A stretch of DNA of 64,000 nucleotides from Streptomyces sp. CB02366. Lineage in GTDB: Bacteria > Actinomycetota > Actinomycetes > Streptomycetales > Streptomycetaceae. The notes under the pieces are model-generated. The model saw only the letters and a program-made list of their open reading frames with translations, was not told where the DNA came from and searched no databases. Position numbers and translations under genes: made by a program. The number at the start of each line of letters is the position of its first letter. The first letter of the stretch is position 1. Shown piece by piece: positions 32,129-41,194 of this stretch. The DNA lies in contig NZ_LIVT01000010.1 of assembly GCF_001905905.1 (NCBI RefSeq), forward strand, positions 1-64,000, in the 5' to 3' direction.

Positions 32129-34361
32129 GCCTGCGCCTCCGGGCTTCGATGAGCATTTCCTGGACGTGCCGCAGGGGCTGCCCGTCCGCGTCCGTGGCGT
32201 GGCGGGTCCATTCCCCGTCGGGGCCCAGGTGCCAGGAGGCGGTGGTGTCGGCCATGCCGGTCTCCAGGAGTCGGCTGAGCGCGGCGCGGTGGGCGGGGTC
32301 GGTGACCCGGACCAGGGCTTCGATCCGGCGGTCGAGGTTGCGGTGCATCATGTCGGCGCTGCCGAACCACACCTCGGGTTCGCCTCCGTTGCCGAAGGAG
32401 AAGACCCGGGAGTGTTCGAGGAAGCGGCCGAGCACCGAGCGGACCCGGATGTTCTCCGAGAGCCCGGTGACGCCCGGCCGGATCGCGCAGATCCCGCGCA
32501 CCCAGATGTCGACGGGGACGCCCGCCCGGGCCGCCCGGTAGCAGGCGTCGATGATCGCTTCGTCGACCATCGAGTTGACCTTGAACCGCACGTAGGCGGG
32601 GCGGCCCGCGCGGTGGTGGGCGATCTCCTTGTTGATGCGGGCGATCAGCCCGTCGCGCAGCGACTTGGGGGCGACCAGGAGACGGCGGTAGGTCTCGCGG
32701 CGGGAGTAGCCGGAGAGCCGGTTGAACAGGTCGGAGAGGTCCGCCCCGACCTGCGGGTCCGCCGTGAGCAGGCCGAGGTCCTCGTAGAGCCGGGCCGTCT
32801 TGGGGTGGTAGTTGCCGGTGCCGACGTGGGAGTAGCGGCGCAGTGTGTCGCCCTCCTGGCGGACGACGAGGGAGAGCTTGCAGTGCGTCTTGAGCCCGAC
32901 GAGCCCGTAGACGACGTGGCAGCCCGCCTCCTCCAGTTTGCGGGCCCACTTGATGTTGGCCTGCTCGTCGAAGCGGGCCTTGATCTCGACGAGGACGAGC
33001 ACCTGCTTGCCGGACTCGGCCGCGTCGATCAGGGCGTCCACTATGGGGGAGTCGCCGGAGGTGCGGTACAGGGTCTGCTTGATGGCCAGCACGTCCGGGT
33101 CGCCCGCCGCCTGCTCCAGGAACGCCTGGACGGAGGTGGAGAACGAGTCGTACGGGTGGTGGAGCAGCACATCCCTCTCGCGCAGGGCGGCGAAGACGTC
33201 GGGCGCGGAGGCGGACTCCACCTCGGCCAGGTCCCGGTGGGTGCCCGCGATGAACTTGGGGTACTTCAGCTCCGGCCGGTCCAGCGAGGCGATGGCGAAC
33301 AGGCCGGTGAGGTCGAGCGGGCCGGGCAGCGGGTAGACCTCGGCGTCGGACACCTTCAGCTCGCGGACCAGCAGGTCCAGGACGTACGGGTCGATGGACT
33401 CCTCGACCTCCAGTCGGACCGGGGGGCCGAAGCGGCGGCGCATCAGCTCCTTCTCCAGGGCCTGGAGGAGGTTCTCCGTGTCGTCCTCCTCGACCTCCAG
33501 GTCCTCGTTCCTGGTGACCCGGAACATGTGGTGCGCCAGCACCTCCATCCCGGGGAACAGCTCCTCCAGGTGGGCCGCGATGACGTCCTCGATGGGCACG
33601 TACCGCTGCGGCGACGCCTCCAGGAAGCGGGTCAGCAGCGGCGGGACCTTGACCCGGGCGAAGTGGCGGTGGCCGCTGACCGGGTTGCGGACGACGACCG
33701 CGAGGTTGAGGGAGAGCCCGGAGATGTACGGGAACGGGTGGGCGGGGTCGACGGCCAGCGGGGTCAGGACCGGGAAGACGCGCTGCCGGAAGAAGGTGAA
33801 CAGGCGGGCCTGCTCCTTCTCGGTCAGGTCCGGCCAGCGGATCAGCTGGATGCCCTCGTCGGAGAGGTCCGGGCAGATGTCCTGGAAGCAGGCGGCGTGC
33901 CGGGCCATGAGCTCGCGCGAGCGGGTCCAGATGAGGTCCAGGACCTCGCGCGGCTGGAGGCCGGAGGCGGAGCGGGTGGCGACGCCCGTGGCGATGCGGC
34001 GCTTGAGGCCGGCCACCCGGACCATGAAGAACTCGTCCAGGTTCGAGGCGAAGATGGCGAGGAAGTTGGCCCGCTCCAGAATGGGCGTGCTCGGGTCCTC
34101 GGCCAGCTCCAGGACCCGTTCGTTGAACGCGAGCCAGCTGCGTTCGCGGTCCAGGAAGCGGCCCTGGGGCAGCTCGTCGCCGTCCCGGTCGGGCTCGTAC
34201 GCGTCGGCGTCGGCGTCCAGATCGGGATCGAGGTCGGCGGCGGTGGAGAAGCCGACCCCGCGGGAGGCGGGCGTGGCGTGCGGCCGGTGCGCGGCGAGTG
34301 AGCCGACGGACGGCTGGGCGGCGGGCTGGACCGGGACCTCGGAGCTGGGCTGCTGGCTCAT
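32115..34361 (-). CDS. ppk: Polyphosphate kinase 1
   Basis: 748 aa from the ATG at 34361. It shows the PPK1 order of domains: N-terminal [20 protein letters not shown], head domain with [10 protein letters not shown], then two PLD-like catalytic halves with [15 protein letters not shown], the active His in [23 protein letters not shown], and SMVDEAIID. The first 55 residues are a variable acidic/Pro-rich extension. It reversibly makes polyphosphate from ATP. It is the first gene of ppk-CHAD-NUDIX, next to pst, and this group is under phosphate control in streptomycetes. Confidence 0.97.
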   Translation of the reverse strand: MSQQPSSEVPVQPAAQPSVGSLAAHRPHATPASRGVGFSTAADLDPDLDADADAYEPDRDGDELPQGRFLDRERSWLAFNERVLELAEDPSTPILERANFLAIFASNLDEFFMVRVAGLKRRIATGVATRSASGLQPREVLDLIWTRSRELMARHAACFQDICPDLSDEGIQLIRWPDLTEKEQARLFTFFRQRVFPVLTPLAVDPAHPFPYISGLSLNLAVVVRNPVSGHRHFARVKVPPLLTRFLEASPQRYVPIEDVIAAHLEELFPGMEVLAHHMFRVTRNEDLEVEEDDTENLLQALEKELMRRRFGPPVRLEVEESIDPYVLDLLVRELKVSDAEVYPLPGPLDLTGLFAIASLDRPELKYPKFIAGTHRDLAEVESASAPDVFAALRERDVLLHHPYDSFSTSVQAFLEQAAGDPDVLAIKQTLYRTSGDSPIVDALIDAAESGKQVLVLVEIKARFDEQANIKWARKLEEAGCHVVYGLVGLKTHCKLSLVVRQEGDTLRRYSHVGTGNYHPKTARLYEDLGLLTADPQVGADLSDLFNRLSGYSRRETYRRLLVAPKSLRDGLIARINKEIAHHRAGRPAYVRFKVNSMVDEAIIDACYRAARAGVPVDIWVRGICAIRPGVTGLSENIRVRSVLGRFLEHSRVFSFGNGGEPEVWFGSADMMHRNLDRRIEALVRVTDPAHRAALSRLLETGMADTTASWHLGPDGEWTRHATDADGQPLRHVQEMLIEARRRRRATP

Positions 34362-34696
34362 GGACCTATTCTTCCGCGCGGAGCGCTCCTCAGGCGCGTC
34401 GGAGCCGGGAAAGATCGCGGAAGGCCCGGGAAACCCGGGGTCACGGCCGGGTGAGCCCGCAGAGGCGTCACGCCGGGCTTTCCCGTTGCGGCGGGGGGCG
34501 GGCAGAGCTGGCTGCATCCCGTGAGGGTCGCAAGAGCGTCTGAATGGCCGGTAACGGCGACATGACGTACAGGAAGCGGTGTGCCTGCGGGTCGGTCGTG
34601 CGGTGACTGTACGTGACGGTCGCGGGTACGGGGCCGCCGTCCGGGCCCACCCCTCGTGGGGCCCGGACGGCGGGACGGGGGCCGGATCGGCCGGGG
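34362..34696. other. ppk upstream region
   Basis: 335 bp without a gene. It holds the terminator of the ABC permease (34636-34671). On the minus strand at about 34536-34560 there are two loose PHO-box-like words, CCGTTACCGGC and CATTCAGACGC, too degenerate to call with confidence. Confidence 0.45.
34636..34671 (-). terminator. Stem-loop terminator after the ABC permease gene
   Basis: Arms GCCGTCCGGGCCC and GGGCCCGGACGGC, 13 bp perfect, loop of 10 nt, 26 bp past the permease stop. It separates the GntR-ABC operon from ppk. Confidence 0.75.
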
Positions 34697-35716
34697 TCAG
34701 CCGTGCAGGCGGCGCAGGACCCGGAAGGCGGCGAACACGGCGAGGGCGGCGAGAGCGAGCAGGATGCCGGTCTCGACGAGCTGGAGGGGCCAGAAGTGGG
34801 AGGCGGGGTGGTAGTCGTGGTACCGCTCGGAGGCGCCGAGGGAGGCCAGGCAGTCCCCGAGGTCGTCCTGCGACAGGAGGCAGGCATCGACCGGAATCCG
34901 CTCGCCCGCGCTCGTCGCATAGCCCTCCGCGACCGACCACGCCCGCGGCGGGAACGCGTGGTCGCCGCGTACGGGGAAGACGTCGGTCCTCGTCGGCCAC
35001 AGGCCGGCGCGCACGGTGTCGACGGCCAGCAGCACCAGGCCGTACCCGATGGCGGTCGCGGCCATCGCCGCCACCGTGCGCCGCACCAGGAGCCCCGTCA
35101 AGGCGCCGAGGGCGAGGCCGAAGAGCGCGTGGGCGACGGGGACCGTCCCGACAGCCCCGTACACGGACCGCTCGAACCACGCGCTGGGGTACGGAGAGTC
35201 GCCGTGGCGGGACCAGAACCACCAGGAGGCGGTCGCCAGCGCGGAAGTGGTGGCCACGGCGAGCACCGCGGGGACGAGGAGCTTCGCGGCCAGCCAGCGG
35301 GAGGGCGGGACCGACTGCGACCAGGCGAGCCGGAAGGTGCCGCTCTCCAGCTCGCGGGCGAGGGCCGGGCCCGCGATGAAGGCGCCGAAAGCGGCGGGCA
35401 GGGCCATCGTCAACAGCCACGTCCCGCTCTGGACGCCCTTCAGCCGCAGTCGGCTGTCGAGGTAATCACGCACGGTGTCGCCGCAGCCCGTCACCGTGTG
35501 CTCGACGGAGCAGCCGGAGGCGGCGTACTCCTCGGCGATGCGGTGGGACCACCACTCGATGCCGGCCATGCCGAGGATCCACAGCAGTACGGCGGCCACC
35601 ACGGCCCGTAGCGGTCTGCGGTGGACGCGCAGCAGCACGCGGACGGACCCGCGCAGGGAGGCCCCGGGCCCCTTGGCGGTGTCGGGCTTCGGGGGCGTCA
35701 GGGTGTTCGTGCTCAT
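34697..35716 (-). CDS. ABC transporter permease (ABC-2 like)
   Basis: 339 aa. About six hydrophobic segments: one near residues 35-55, then a large extracytoplasmic loop with paired Cys ([14 protein letters not shown]), then spans in the second half and a last one ending FRVLRRLHG. Its ATG overlaps the ATPase stop (ATGA). It is the membrane half of the exporter controlled by the GntR regulator upstream. Confidence 0.88.
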   Translation of the reverse strand: MSTNTLTPPKPDTAKGPGASLRGSVRVLLRVHRRPLRAVVAAVLLWILGMAGIEWWSHRIAEEYAASGCSVEHTVTGCGDTVRDYLDSRLRLKGVQSGTWLLTMALPAAFGAFIAGPALARELESGTFRLAWSQSVPPSRWLAAKLLVPAVLAVATTSALATASWWFWSRHGDSPYPSAWFERSVYGAVGTVPVAHALFGLALGALTGLLVRRTVAAMAATAIGYGLVLLAVDTVRAGLWPTRTDVFPVRGDHAFPPRAWSVAEGYATSAGERIPVDACLLSQDDLGDCLASLGASERYHDYHPASHFWPLQLVETGILLALAALAVFAAFRVLRRLHG

Positions 35717-36630
35717 GCGGACGCCACCGCCTCACGGACCCCGCCGGACAGGGCACCGGCGCTCGGGGTGAGCAGCGGCGGGGCGTCCGGGGAGCGGAGG
35801 TGGGCGAGCAGCAGTTCCTCCAGGGACGGCTGGGTGACGGTCCACGCGGCGGTGTCCACCGGGCCCTCCCTCCGTACGAGCGCGGTGAGCTGACGGCCCG
35901 TCGTACGGGACTCGACGACGGTGTGCGGGGAGAGGTCCTGGGCCCGGCCGGTGAGCAGGGCGTGGGCGGCGACGATGTCCTCGGCCTCGCCGCCGAGCCG
36001 GACGCGCCCGCCGTCCACGAACAGCAGGTAGTCGCAGGCGCCCTCCAGCTCGGTGAGGATGTGCGAGGACATGACGATCGTGGTGCCGTGCTCGGCGGTC
36101 TCCGCCATCAGGACGCCCATCAGCTCATGCCGGGCGAGCGGGTCGAGGTCGGCCATCGGCTCGTCCAGCAGCATCAGTTCGGGCCGCTTGCCGAGGGCGA
36201 GGGCCAGGGCCAGGCGGGTGCGCTGCCCGCCGGAGAGGGAGCGCACGCGGGCCTTCGGGGGCAGGGGGGCGGCGATCCGGTCGGCGGTGGCCCGGTCCCA
36301 GCGCCCGGGGTTCAGATCGCCTCCGGCCCACAGGGTGTCGGCGACGGTGAGCTGCGGGTAGAGGGGTTTGTCCTGGGGGACGAAGGCGACGCGGTCGCGT
36401 ACGTCGCCGGGGTGCGTGGAGCCGAGGACGGCGAGCGACCCGGCGGTGGGGCGGTCCAGCCCGGCGGCCAGGTTCAACAGGGTGGACTTGCCCGCGCCGT
36501 TGGGTCCGACGAGGGCGCAGACACGGCCCGTGGGCAGCCGGAACGAGCAGTCGTGCAGGGCGCGGTGGCCGCCGCCCCCGCGCCCGTAGGTCCTTCCGAG
36601 GCCGTGTGCCTCGATCGCGATGCCGGTCAT
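35713..36630 (-). CDS. ABC transporter ATP-binding protein
   Basis: 305 aa. Walker A GPNGAGKST, signature LSGGQRTRLALALAL, Walker B LMLLDEPMADLDP, switch MSSHILTE. Coupled to both neighbours by 4-nt overlaps (gntR upstream, permease downstream). Together they form a YtrA-YtrB type regulator-exporter unit, often induced by wall-active compounds; that role is inferred from family. Confidence 0.94.
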   Translation of the reverse strand: MTGIAIEAHGLGRTYGRGGGGHRALHDCSFRLPTGRVCALVGPNGAGKSTLLNLAAGLDRPTAGSLAVLGSTHPGDVRDRVAFVPQDKPLYPQLTVADTLWAGGDLNPGRWDRATADRIAAPLPPKARVRSLSGGQRTRLALALALGKRPELMLLDEPMADLDPLARHELMGVLMAETAEHGTTIVMSSHILTELEGACDYLLFVDGGRVRLGGEAEDIVAAHALLTGRAQDLSPHTVVESRTTGRQLTALVRREGPVDTAAWTVTQPSLEELLLAHLRSPDAPPLLTPSAGALSGGVREAVASA

Positions 36631-37046
36631 CGTTCCTGGTCCCCCTTGTACGTGCTGTCCAGTACGGCGGTGAAGAGCGCGCTGACGTCGTCCTTCTCCA
36701 GGCCGGCCGCCCGGGCCCGGCGGGCCCAGTCGGCGAGTTCGGTGCGCAGCGGCGCGTCGGCGGCGGACGCCTCGGCCGCACCGCCCAGCGTCCGGCGGAC
36801 GAAGGTGCCGAGCCCGCGCCGCGCCTCGACCAGTCCTTCGCGCTCCAGTTCCCGGTAGGCCTTGAGGACCGTGTTCGGGTTGATCGCGGTGGCTTCCACG
36901 ACCTCGCGGGCGGTCGGCAGCCGGTCGCCCGGTTCGAGTACGCCCAGGCGCAGGGCCTGCTTCGTCTGCTGGACGATCTGGAGATAGGTGGCGACGCCGC
37001 TGCGCCGGTCGATGCGGAACTCGACCGCTGCGGACTCGGCTGCCAT
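36627..37046 (-). CDS. GntR-family regulator, YtrA subfamily
   Basis: 139 aa from the ATG at 37046; a GTG at 37058 is the alternative but would place the start inside the operator palindrome. The winged helix shows YLQIVQQTKQALRLGVLEPGDRLPTAREVV and INPNTVLKAYRELEREGLVEARRGLGTFV. The short C-terminal dimerisation tail is typical of YtrA regulators. It heads the operon of the ABC exporter and should repress it through the large palindrome just upstream. Confidence 0.93.
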   Translation of the reverse strand: MAAESAAVEFRIDRRSGVATYLQIVQQTKQALRLGVLEPGDRLPTAREVVEATAINPNTVLKAYRELEREGLVEARRGLGTFVRRTLGGAAEASAADAPLRTELADWARRARAAGLEKDDVSALFTAVLDSTYKGDQER

Positions 37047-37052
37047 GTGCTC

Positions 37053-37090
37053 CACCACCCTTTCACTAATTGAGTAGTGAAAGGGTGGTG
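37053..37090. promoter_or_regulatory. Large palindromic operator of the GntR operon
   Basis: Perfect 16-bp arms CACCACCCTTTCACTA and TAGTGAAAGGGTGGTG around a 6-nt centre ATTGAG, starting 7 bp upstream of the gntR ATG. AT-rich core halves (TTTCACTA) resemble YtrA-type sites. Binding here would block the promoter or the ribosome-binding region, giving autoregulation. Confidence 0.8.
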
Positions 37091-37179
37091 TAAAAAGGGG
37101 GCGGCGTCAAGTGACGCCGCCCCGCGGGGGGTCCGGAGAGGGGTGGTCGTGCCGGCCGAGCGGCCGACCGGGCAGGCGG

Positions 37180-37518
37180 TTACGTGGCCGGCGAAGCCGA
37201 CGCGCGGGACGCGCGCAGCTCCTCGTTGATGCGCTGTGCCTCTTCCAGCTGGTCCTCGAGGATGACGATGCGGCAGGCGTCCTCGATCTTCGTGCCCCCG
37301 TCGACCAGTTCCCGGGCGCGGGCGGCGATGCGCAGCTGGTAGCGGGAGTAACGGCGGTGGCCTCCCTCGGAGCGCAGCGGGGTGATCAGCCGGTTCTCAC
37401 CCAGCGAGCGGAGGAAGGCGGGGGAGGCGCCGAGCATCTCGGCGGCCCGGCCCATGGTGTAGGCGGGATAGTCGTCGTCGTCGAACTTGTCGGCGGGGCG
37501 GGTACTGCGAGGGGGCAT
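37180..37518 (-). CDS. MerR-type DNA-binding regulator
   Basis: 112 aa. A MerR-like winged HTH reads YTMGRAAEMLGASPAFLRSLGENRLITPLRSEGGHRRYSRYQL, here noted by its parts TMGRAAEMLG and GGHRRYS. A coiled-coil helix (EDACRIVILEDQLEEAQRI) follows. There is no C-terminal effector domain and no metal-binding cysteine, so dimerisation alone seems to set its activity. A strong hairpin lies in its 5' leader. The target is unknown. Confidence 0.88.
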   Translation of the reverse strand: MPPRSTRPADKFDDDDYPAYTMGRAAEMLGASPAFLRSLGENRLITPLRSEGGHRRYSRYQLRIAARARELVDGGTKIEDACRIVILEDQLEEAQRINEELRASRASASPAT

Positions 37519-37546
37519 AGCACCTCTTCTTCCGGGAACACGTCGG

Positions 37547-37578
37547 GGGGCCCGAGCGCCGTGCGGCGCTCGGGCCCC
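37547..37578 (-). promoter_or_regulatory. Strong hairpin in the 5' leader of the MerR-type gene
   Basis: Perfect 14-bp stem GGGGCCCGAGCGCC with its complement, loop GTGC. It lies 29 bp upstream of the start codon, between the likely promoter and the ribosome-binding site (GAAGAAGAGG on the minus strand). It could be an attenuator, an mRNA stabiliser or the operator. Confidence 0.65.
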
Positions 37579-37783
37579 GAGCTTTCAACACCATCTGCCG
37601 GCCGACCTGGCCGGCCTTCTTGTTCCGCCCGGCCGCCCGAAGGGGCGGGGGAGCGGGGATCGCGGATGCGTGACCGGGGACCACCTTCCGTTCCGGGGTC
37701 TGCGGTACCCGAGCGGACGACTTCCTCGCTCAGGCGATCCTGATGGCGTCTGCTCCTTATCTCTTCTCGTTGCTGCGCTTTCT

Positions 37784-37820
37784 TACTGCTACTGCGGTAC
37801 TGCTGGTACTGCGGTACTGC
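37784..37820. repeat. TACTGC short repeats
   Basis: Five TACTGC words in 37 bp, spaced by 0, 2, 3 and 2 bases. Non-coding, within the long MerR-gene upstream region. It looks like slippage-prone DNA or a cluster of protein-binding half sites. Confidence 0.7.
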
Positions 37821-38067
37821 GTGCGACCCCTGGGGCCGCTGGCCCGGCAGTCAGGGGGAGAACCCATCGGTTCCGGCTCTCCCGCTCCACTGCCGTTCCG
37901 CTACTGCTCTGACCTGCGTGCGCGGCAGTTCGTGTCTGCCGCGCTGTGCTTCCTTTGGCTACGAGGAAAATGTTAGACCCGTCGGACGGGGAATGTCTAC
38001 TCCCGCCACGACAGTTTTTCTTCGACGCCAGGTGGCCGTCTTCTGCGCCGCCCAAACGATGGAAGGT

Positions 38068-38082
38068 GTCGCCCCGGGCGAC
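38068..38082 (-). terminator. Compact hairpin after mshD
   Basis: GTCGCCC-C-GGGCGAC, 4 bp beyond the mshD stop. The one-base centre forces a shorter real stem. Probable weak terminator. Confidence 0.4.
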
Positions 38083-38086
38083 GGCC

Positions 38087-39010
38087 TCAGGACTCCGTGC
38101 GGTACATCAGATCCACCTCGTGCGTGGTGAAGCCCATCCGCTCGTACACCGCCACGGCCACCGTGTTGTCCGCGTCGACGTAGAGCATCGCGGTGGGCAG
38201 CCCCTCGGACGCCAGGTGGTGCAGCCCGATCGAGGTCAGCGCCTTGCCGAGGCCGCCGCCCTGGGCGTCGGGCGCCACCCCGACCACGTACACCTCGCCG
38301 AGCCGCTCCCGGGCGTGCACCTTCGTCCAGTGGAAGCCGACGATCTCCCCGTCCCGCTCGGCCAGGAAGAAGCCCTTCGGGTCGAACCAGGGCTCCGCCT
38401 TCCGGTCGTCCAGGTCCTGCTGGGTCAGGGAGCCCTGCTCGGGGTGGTGGGCGAAGGCGGCGCGGTTCACCGCGAGCCAGGCGGCATCGTCCCGGCCCGG
38501 CTCGAAGGTCCGGACGCCGACGCCCTCGGGCAGCACCGGTTCGGCCAGGTCGAGCGGGACCAGGCCACGGCGGAGCTGGCGCAGCTCGCGGAAGAGGGAG
38601 AGGCCGAGGACCTGGGCCAGATGGCGGGCGGCTGCGCTGCCGCCGTGCGCCCAGACCCGCAGCCGCTTGCCGGTCGCGGCGAGGAGCGCCGCGCCGAGCG
38701 CCCGGCCGTGCCCGTTGCCGCGCCGGTCGGGGTGGACGACCAGCTCGGCCGCCGGGGCCTCGACGGGGTCGACGTCCTCCAGTTGGGCGTACCCGGCGAG
38801 CGTCCCGTCGACGGTGAGCAGGAAGTGCCGTACGCCCTCGCGGTGGCCGCCCCGGATGCGGAGTCTGCCCTGCTCGGACACCGCCTGCCGGCCGTCGGAG
38901 CGGGCGGCCTCGGCGAGCAGGGCGAGGACGGCGTCCGCCTGCGCGGAGTCGAGCGCGTCGAAGGTCAGGATCTCGCGTCCGGGGGCGGGAAGGGGTGCGT
39001 CAGTCGTCAT
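38087..39010 (-). CDS. mshD: Mycothiol synthase MshD
   Basis: 307 aa from the ATG at 39010. It has two tandem GNAT domains. The first has AELVVHPDRRGNGHGRALGAALL; the second has GEVYVVGVAPDAQGGGLGKALTSIG and MLYVDADNTVAVAVYERMGF. Length and order match MshD, which acetylates the cysteinyl amine of Cys-GlcN-Ins to finish mycothiol, the main thiol of actinobacteria. It is a single gene, divergent from the nucleotidase gene. Confidence 0.96.
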   Translation of the reverse strand: MTTDAPLPAPGREILTFDALDSAQADAVLALLAEAARSDGRQAVSEQGRLRIRGGHREGVRHFLLTVDGTLAGYAQLEDVDPVEAPAAELVVHPDRRGNGHGRALGAALLAATGKRLRVWAHGGSAAARHLAQVLGLSLFRELRQLRRGLVPLDLAEPVLPEGVGVRTFEPGRDDAAWLAVNRAAFAHHPEQGSLTQQDLDDRKAEPWFDPKGFFLAERDGEIVGFHWTKVHARERLGEVYVVGVAPDAQGGGLGKALTSIGLHHLASEGLPTAMLYVDADNTVAVAVYERMGFTTHEVDLMYRTES

Positions 39011-39340
39011 GCGTCCGAGCGTAAGGGGAGGGGGGCCGGGTGCGGCGAGTGCGCCGGAGCGTCCGGGGGGCCATCGGTACGGCCGCCGCGCCGCCGGGCC
39101 GCACGTCCCGCCCGAGCGGGTCCGCCGGGCGGGACGCGCCGCGAAGATGGCCGGTTCGCTGCCTCCGTTTGGCCGGATGGCAACCAGGTCGTAACCCCGA
39201 ACACCTGTTGCGCTACGCGCGTTGACTCTAGGCTGCGGCACGCAGGCTTCCCGAAGTGCGCCGTCATACGCGCCAAACGGTGACATACACGGCATCGACG
39301 GCGCCTGTGACACCTCCACCACGGACACACAAGGGGACCG
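39011..39340. other. Divergent promoter region mshD / nucleotidase
   Basis: 330 bp, no gene. Around 39180-39260 the sequence is less GC-rich and has a TTGACT word (39220s) that could be part of a promoter for the nucleotidase. I looked for an 11-bp phased PHO box and did not find one. Confidence 0.45.
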
Positions 39341-41140
39341 ATGTCAGCGACTCCGCAGAAGAACCGCACGACACGGCGGGTACTCGCCGTCGCGGCCGGG
39401 CTGGCCACCACGGGCGCGCTCGTCGCCGCGATGCCGGCCGACGCCCATGACCGCGGGCACGGCCACAAGCCCCGTACCGTCGATGTGCAGTTGCTGTCCT
39501 TCAACGACCTGCACGGCAACCTGGAGCCGCCGGCCGGTTCGGCGGGCAACGTCTCCGAGAAGCAGCCCGACGGCACGGTGAAGGCGATCCCGGCCGGCGG
39601 CGTCGAGTACCTGGCCACCTCGCTGCGCACCGCGCGCAAGGGCAACCCGTACTCCGTCACGGCGGCCGGCGGCGACATGGTCGGCGCGAGCCCCCTCCTG
39701 TCGGGCCTCTTCCACGACGAGCCGACGATCGAGGCGCTGAACAAGCTCGACCTCGACGTCTCGGCGGTCGGCAACCACGAGTTCGACGAGGGCGCGACCG
39801 AGCTGGCCCGCCTCCAGAACGGCGGCTGCCACCCGGTCGAGGGCTGCTACGAGAAGGGCGAGGAGTTCGAGGGCGCGGACTTCCCCTACCTCGCGGCCAA
39901 CGTGACCAAGGAGAAGACCGGCAAGCCGCTGCTGAAGCCGTACACGGTCTGGAAGAAGAACGGCGTCAAGATCGGCTTCATCGGCGTGACCCTGGAGGGC
40001 ACCCCGGACATCGTCACCGCCAACGGCGTCAAGGGCCTGAAGTTCCACGACGAGGTCGAGACGATCAACAAGTACGCCCGCGAGTTGGACCGCCAGGGCG
40101 TCAAGTCCATCGTCGCGCTGATCCACGAGGGCGGGGCCCCGGCCTCCACCTCGTACAACTACGACTGCGACAGCCCCGGCGCGGGCGACGGCATCTCCGG
40201 CCCGATCGTCGACATCGCCAAGGGCATCACGCCGAAGGTGGACGCCCTGGTCACGGGCCACACCCACCAGGCGTACGTCTGCACCGTCCCGGACCCGTCC
40301 GGCCGGCCGCGCATGGTCACCTCGGCCTCGTCGTTCGGCAAGCTGTACACGGACACCACGCTCACCTACGACCGCCGCACCAAGGACATCGTCCGTACGT
40401 CGGTGAAGTCCGCGAACCACGTCGTGACCCGGGACCAGCCCAAGGCCGCCGACATGACGCGCCTGATCGACCGCTGGAACAAGCTCGCCGCCCCGATCGC
40501 GAACCGGCCGCAGGGGTGGATCAGCGCCGACATCAACGGCCGCGGCTCCACCGCCCTGGAGAAGCCGCTCGGCAACGTCATCGCGGACGCCCAGCTCGAA
40601 GGGCTCGCACCGGCCGACAAGGGCGGCGCGGAAGTCGCGTTCATGAACCCGGGCGGTATCCGCGCGGACCTGGTGCACAAGGCATCGGGCAGTGAGGGCG
40701 ACGGGGTCGTCACGTACGGCGAGGCGTTCACCGTGCAGCCGTTCACCAACATGATGAACGTCGTGGACCTGACCGGCGCCCGGCTGGTCGCCGCGCTCCA
40801 GCAGCAGGTCAGCGGCTCCAACGAGGCCAGCCCGAAGATCCTCCAGGTCTCCAGGGGCCTCACCTACACCCTCGACCTGACGAAGTCGGGCGCGGCCCGC
40901 GTCGTCACCGACTCCATCAAGCTGAACGGTGAGGCGATCGACCCGGCGCGCACCTACCGCGTCGCGATGAACGAGTTCCTCGCGGGCGGCGGAGACGGCT
41001 TCCCGGCGCTCGGCCAGGGCACGAACAAGCTGGTCGGTGCGTCCGACCTGGACCTGTTCAACGCCTACCTGGCGGCCCACTCCACGGCCGCCTCTCCGCT
41101 GGCCCCGCCGGCGACGGACCGCATCACGATCGTCAAGTAA
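39341..41140 (+). CDS. Secreted 5'-nucleotidase / 2',3'-cyclic phosphodiesterase
   Basis: 599 aa. A Sec signal peptide ends near MPADA (about residue 35). The metallophosphatase domain shows SFNDLHGNLEP, TAAGGDMVGAS, VGNHEFDEG and VTGHTHQAY; the C-terminal 5_nucleotid_C domain shows FMNPGGIRADL and YGEAFTVQPF. It should release phosphate and nucleoside from extracellular nucleotides, which fits its place beside the phosphate genes. No membrane anchor or sorting signal is seen. Confidence 0.95.
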   Translation: MSATPQKNRTTRRVLAVAAGLATTGALVAAMPADAHDRGHGHKPRTVDVQLLSFNDLHGNLEPPAGSAGNVSEKQPDGTVKAIPAGGVEYLATSLRTARKGNPYSVTAAGGDMVGASPLLSGLFHDEPTIEALNKLDLDVSAVGNHEFDEGATELARLQNGGCHPVEGCYEKGEEFEGADFPYLAANVTKEKTGKPLLKPYTVWKKNGVKIGFIGVTLEGTPDIVTANGVKGLKFHDEVETINKYARELDRQGVKSIVALIHEGGAPASTSYNYDCDSPGAGDGISGPIVDIAKGITPKVDALVTGHTHQAYVCTVPDPSGRPRMVTSASSFGKLYTDTTLTYDRRTKDIVRTSVKSANHVVTRDQPKAADMTRLIDRWNKLAAPIANRPQGWISADINGRGSTALEKPLGNVIADAQLEGLAPADKGGAEVAFMNPGGIRADLVHKASGSEGDGVVTYGEAFTVQPFTNMMNVVDLTGARLVAALQQQVSGSNEASPKILQVSRGLTYTLDLTKSGAARVVTDSIKLNGEAIDPARTYRVAMNEFLAGGGDGFPALGQGTNKLVGASDLDLFNAYLAAHSTAASPLAPPATDRITIVK

Positions 41141-41194
41141 CTCCTGGGCGGTACAGGGGCGGTGGGCCTGGGCGGTTTCCAGAGCCCCCGCCCC

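Larger units (their letters stand above)
37519..38086. other. Long leader/promoter region of the MerR-type gene
   Basis: 568 bp without a supported gene; small plus-strand frames here have no homology feel and poor codon pattern. It holds the hairpin at 37547-37578, the TACTGC repeat at 37784-37820, a less GC-rich stretch around 37940-38050 fit for a promoter, and the mshD terminator at 38068. Confidence 0.55.

Noticed and set aside
34536-34560. PHO box before ppk
   Set aside because: Two loosely matching words only; noted in the gap entry but below a fair threshold.
32115-35420. 1101-codon frame containing ppk
   Set aside because: The part upstream of 34361 overlaps the ABC permease gene in another frame and lacks PPK sequence.
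37743-37976. Plus-strand small ORF in the MerR-gene upstream region
   Set aside because: Its apparent hydrophobic start comes from the TACTGC repeat; no ribosome-binding site and no conserved pattern.
39180-39330. PHO box before the 5'-nucleotidase
   Set aside because: GTAACCCC and ACACCTG words are not in 11-bp phase, so not called.
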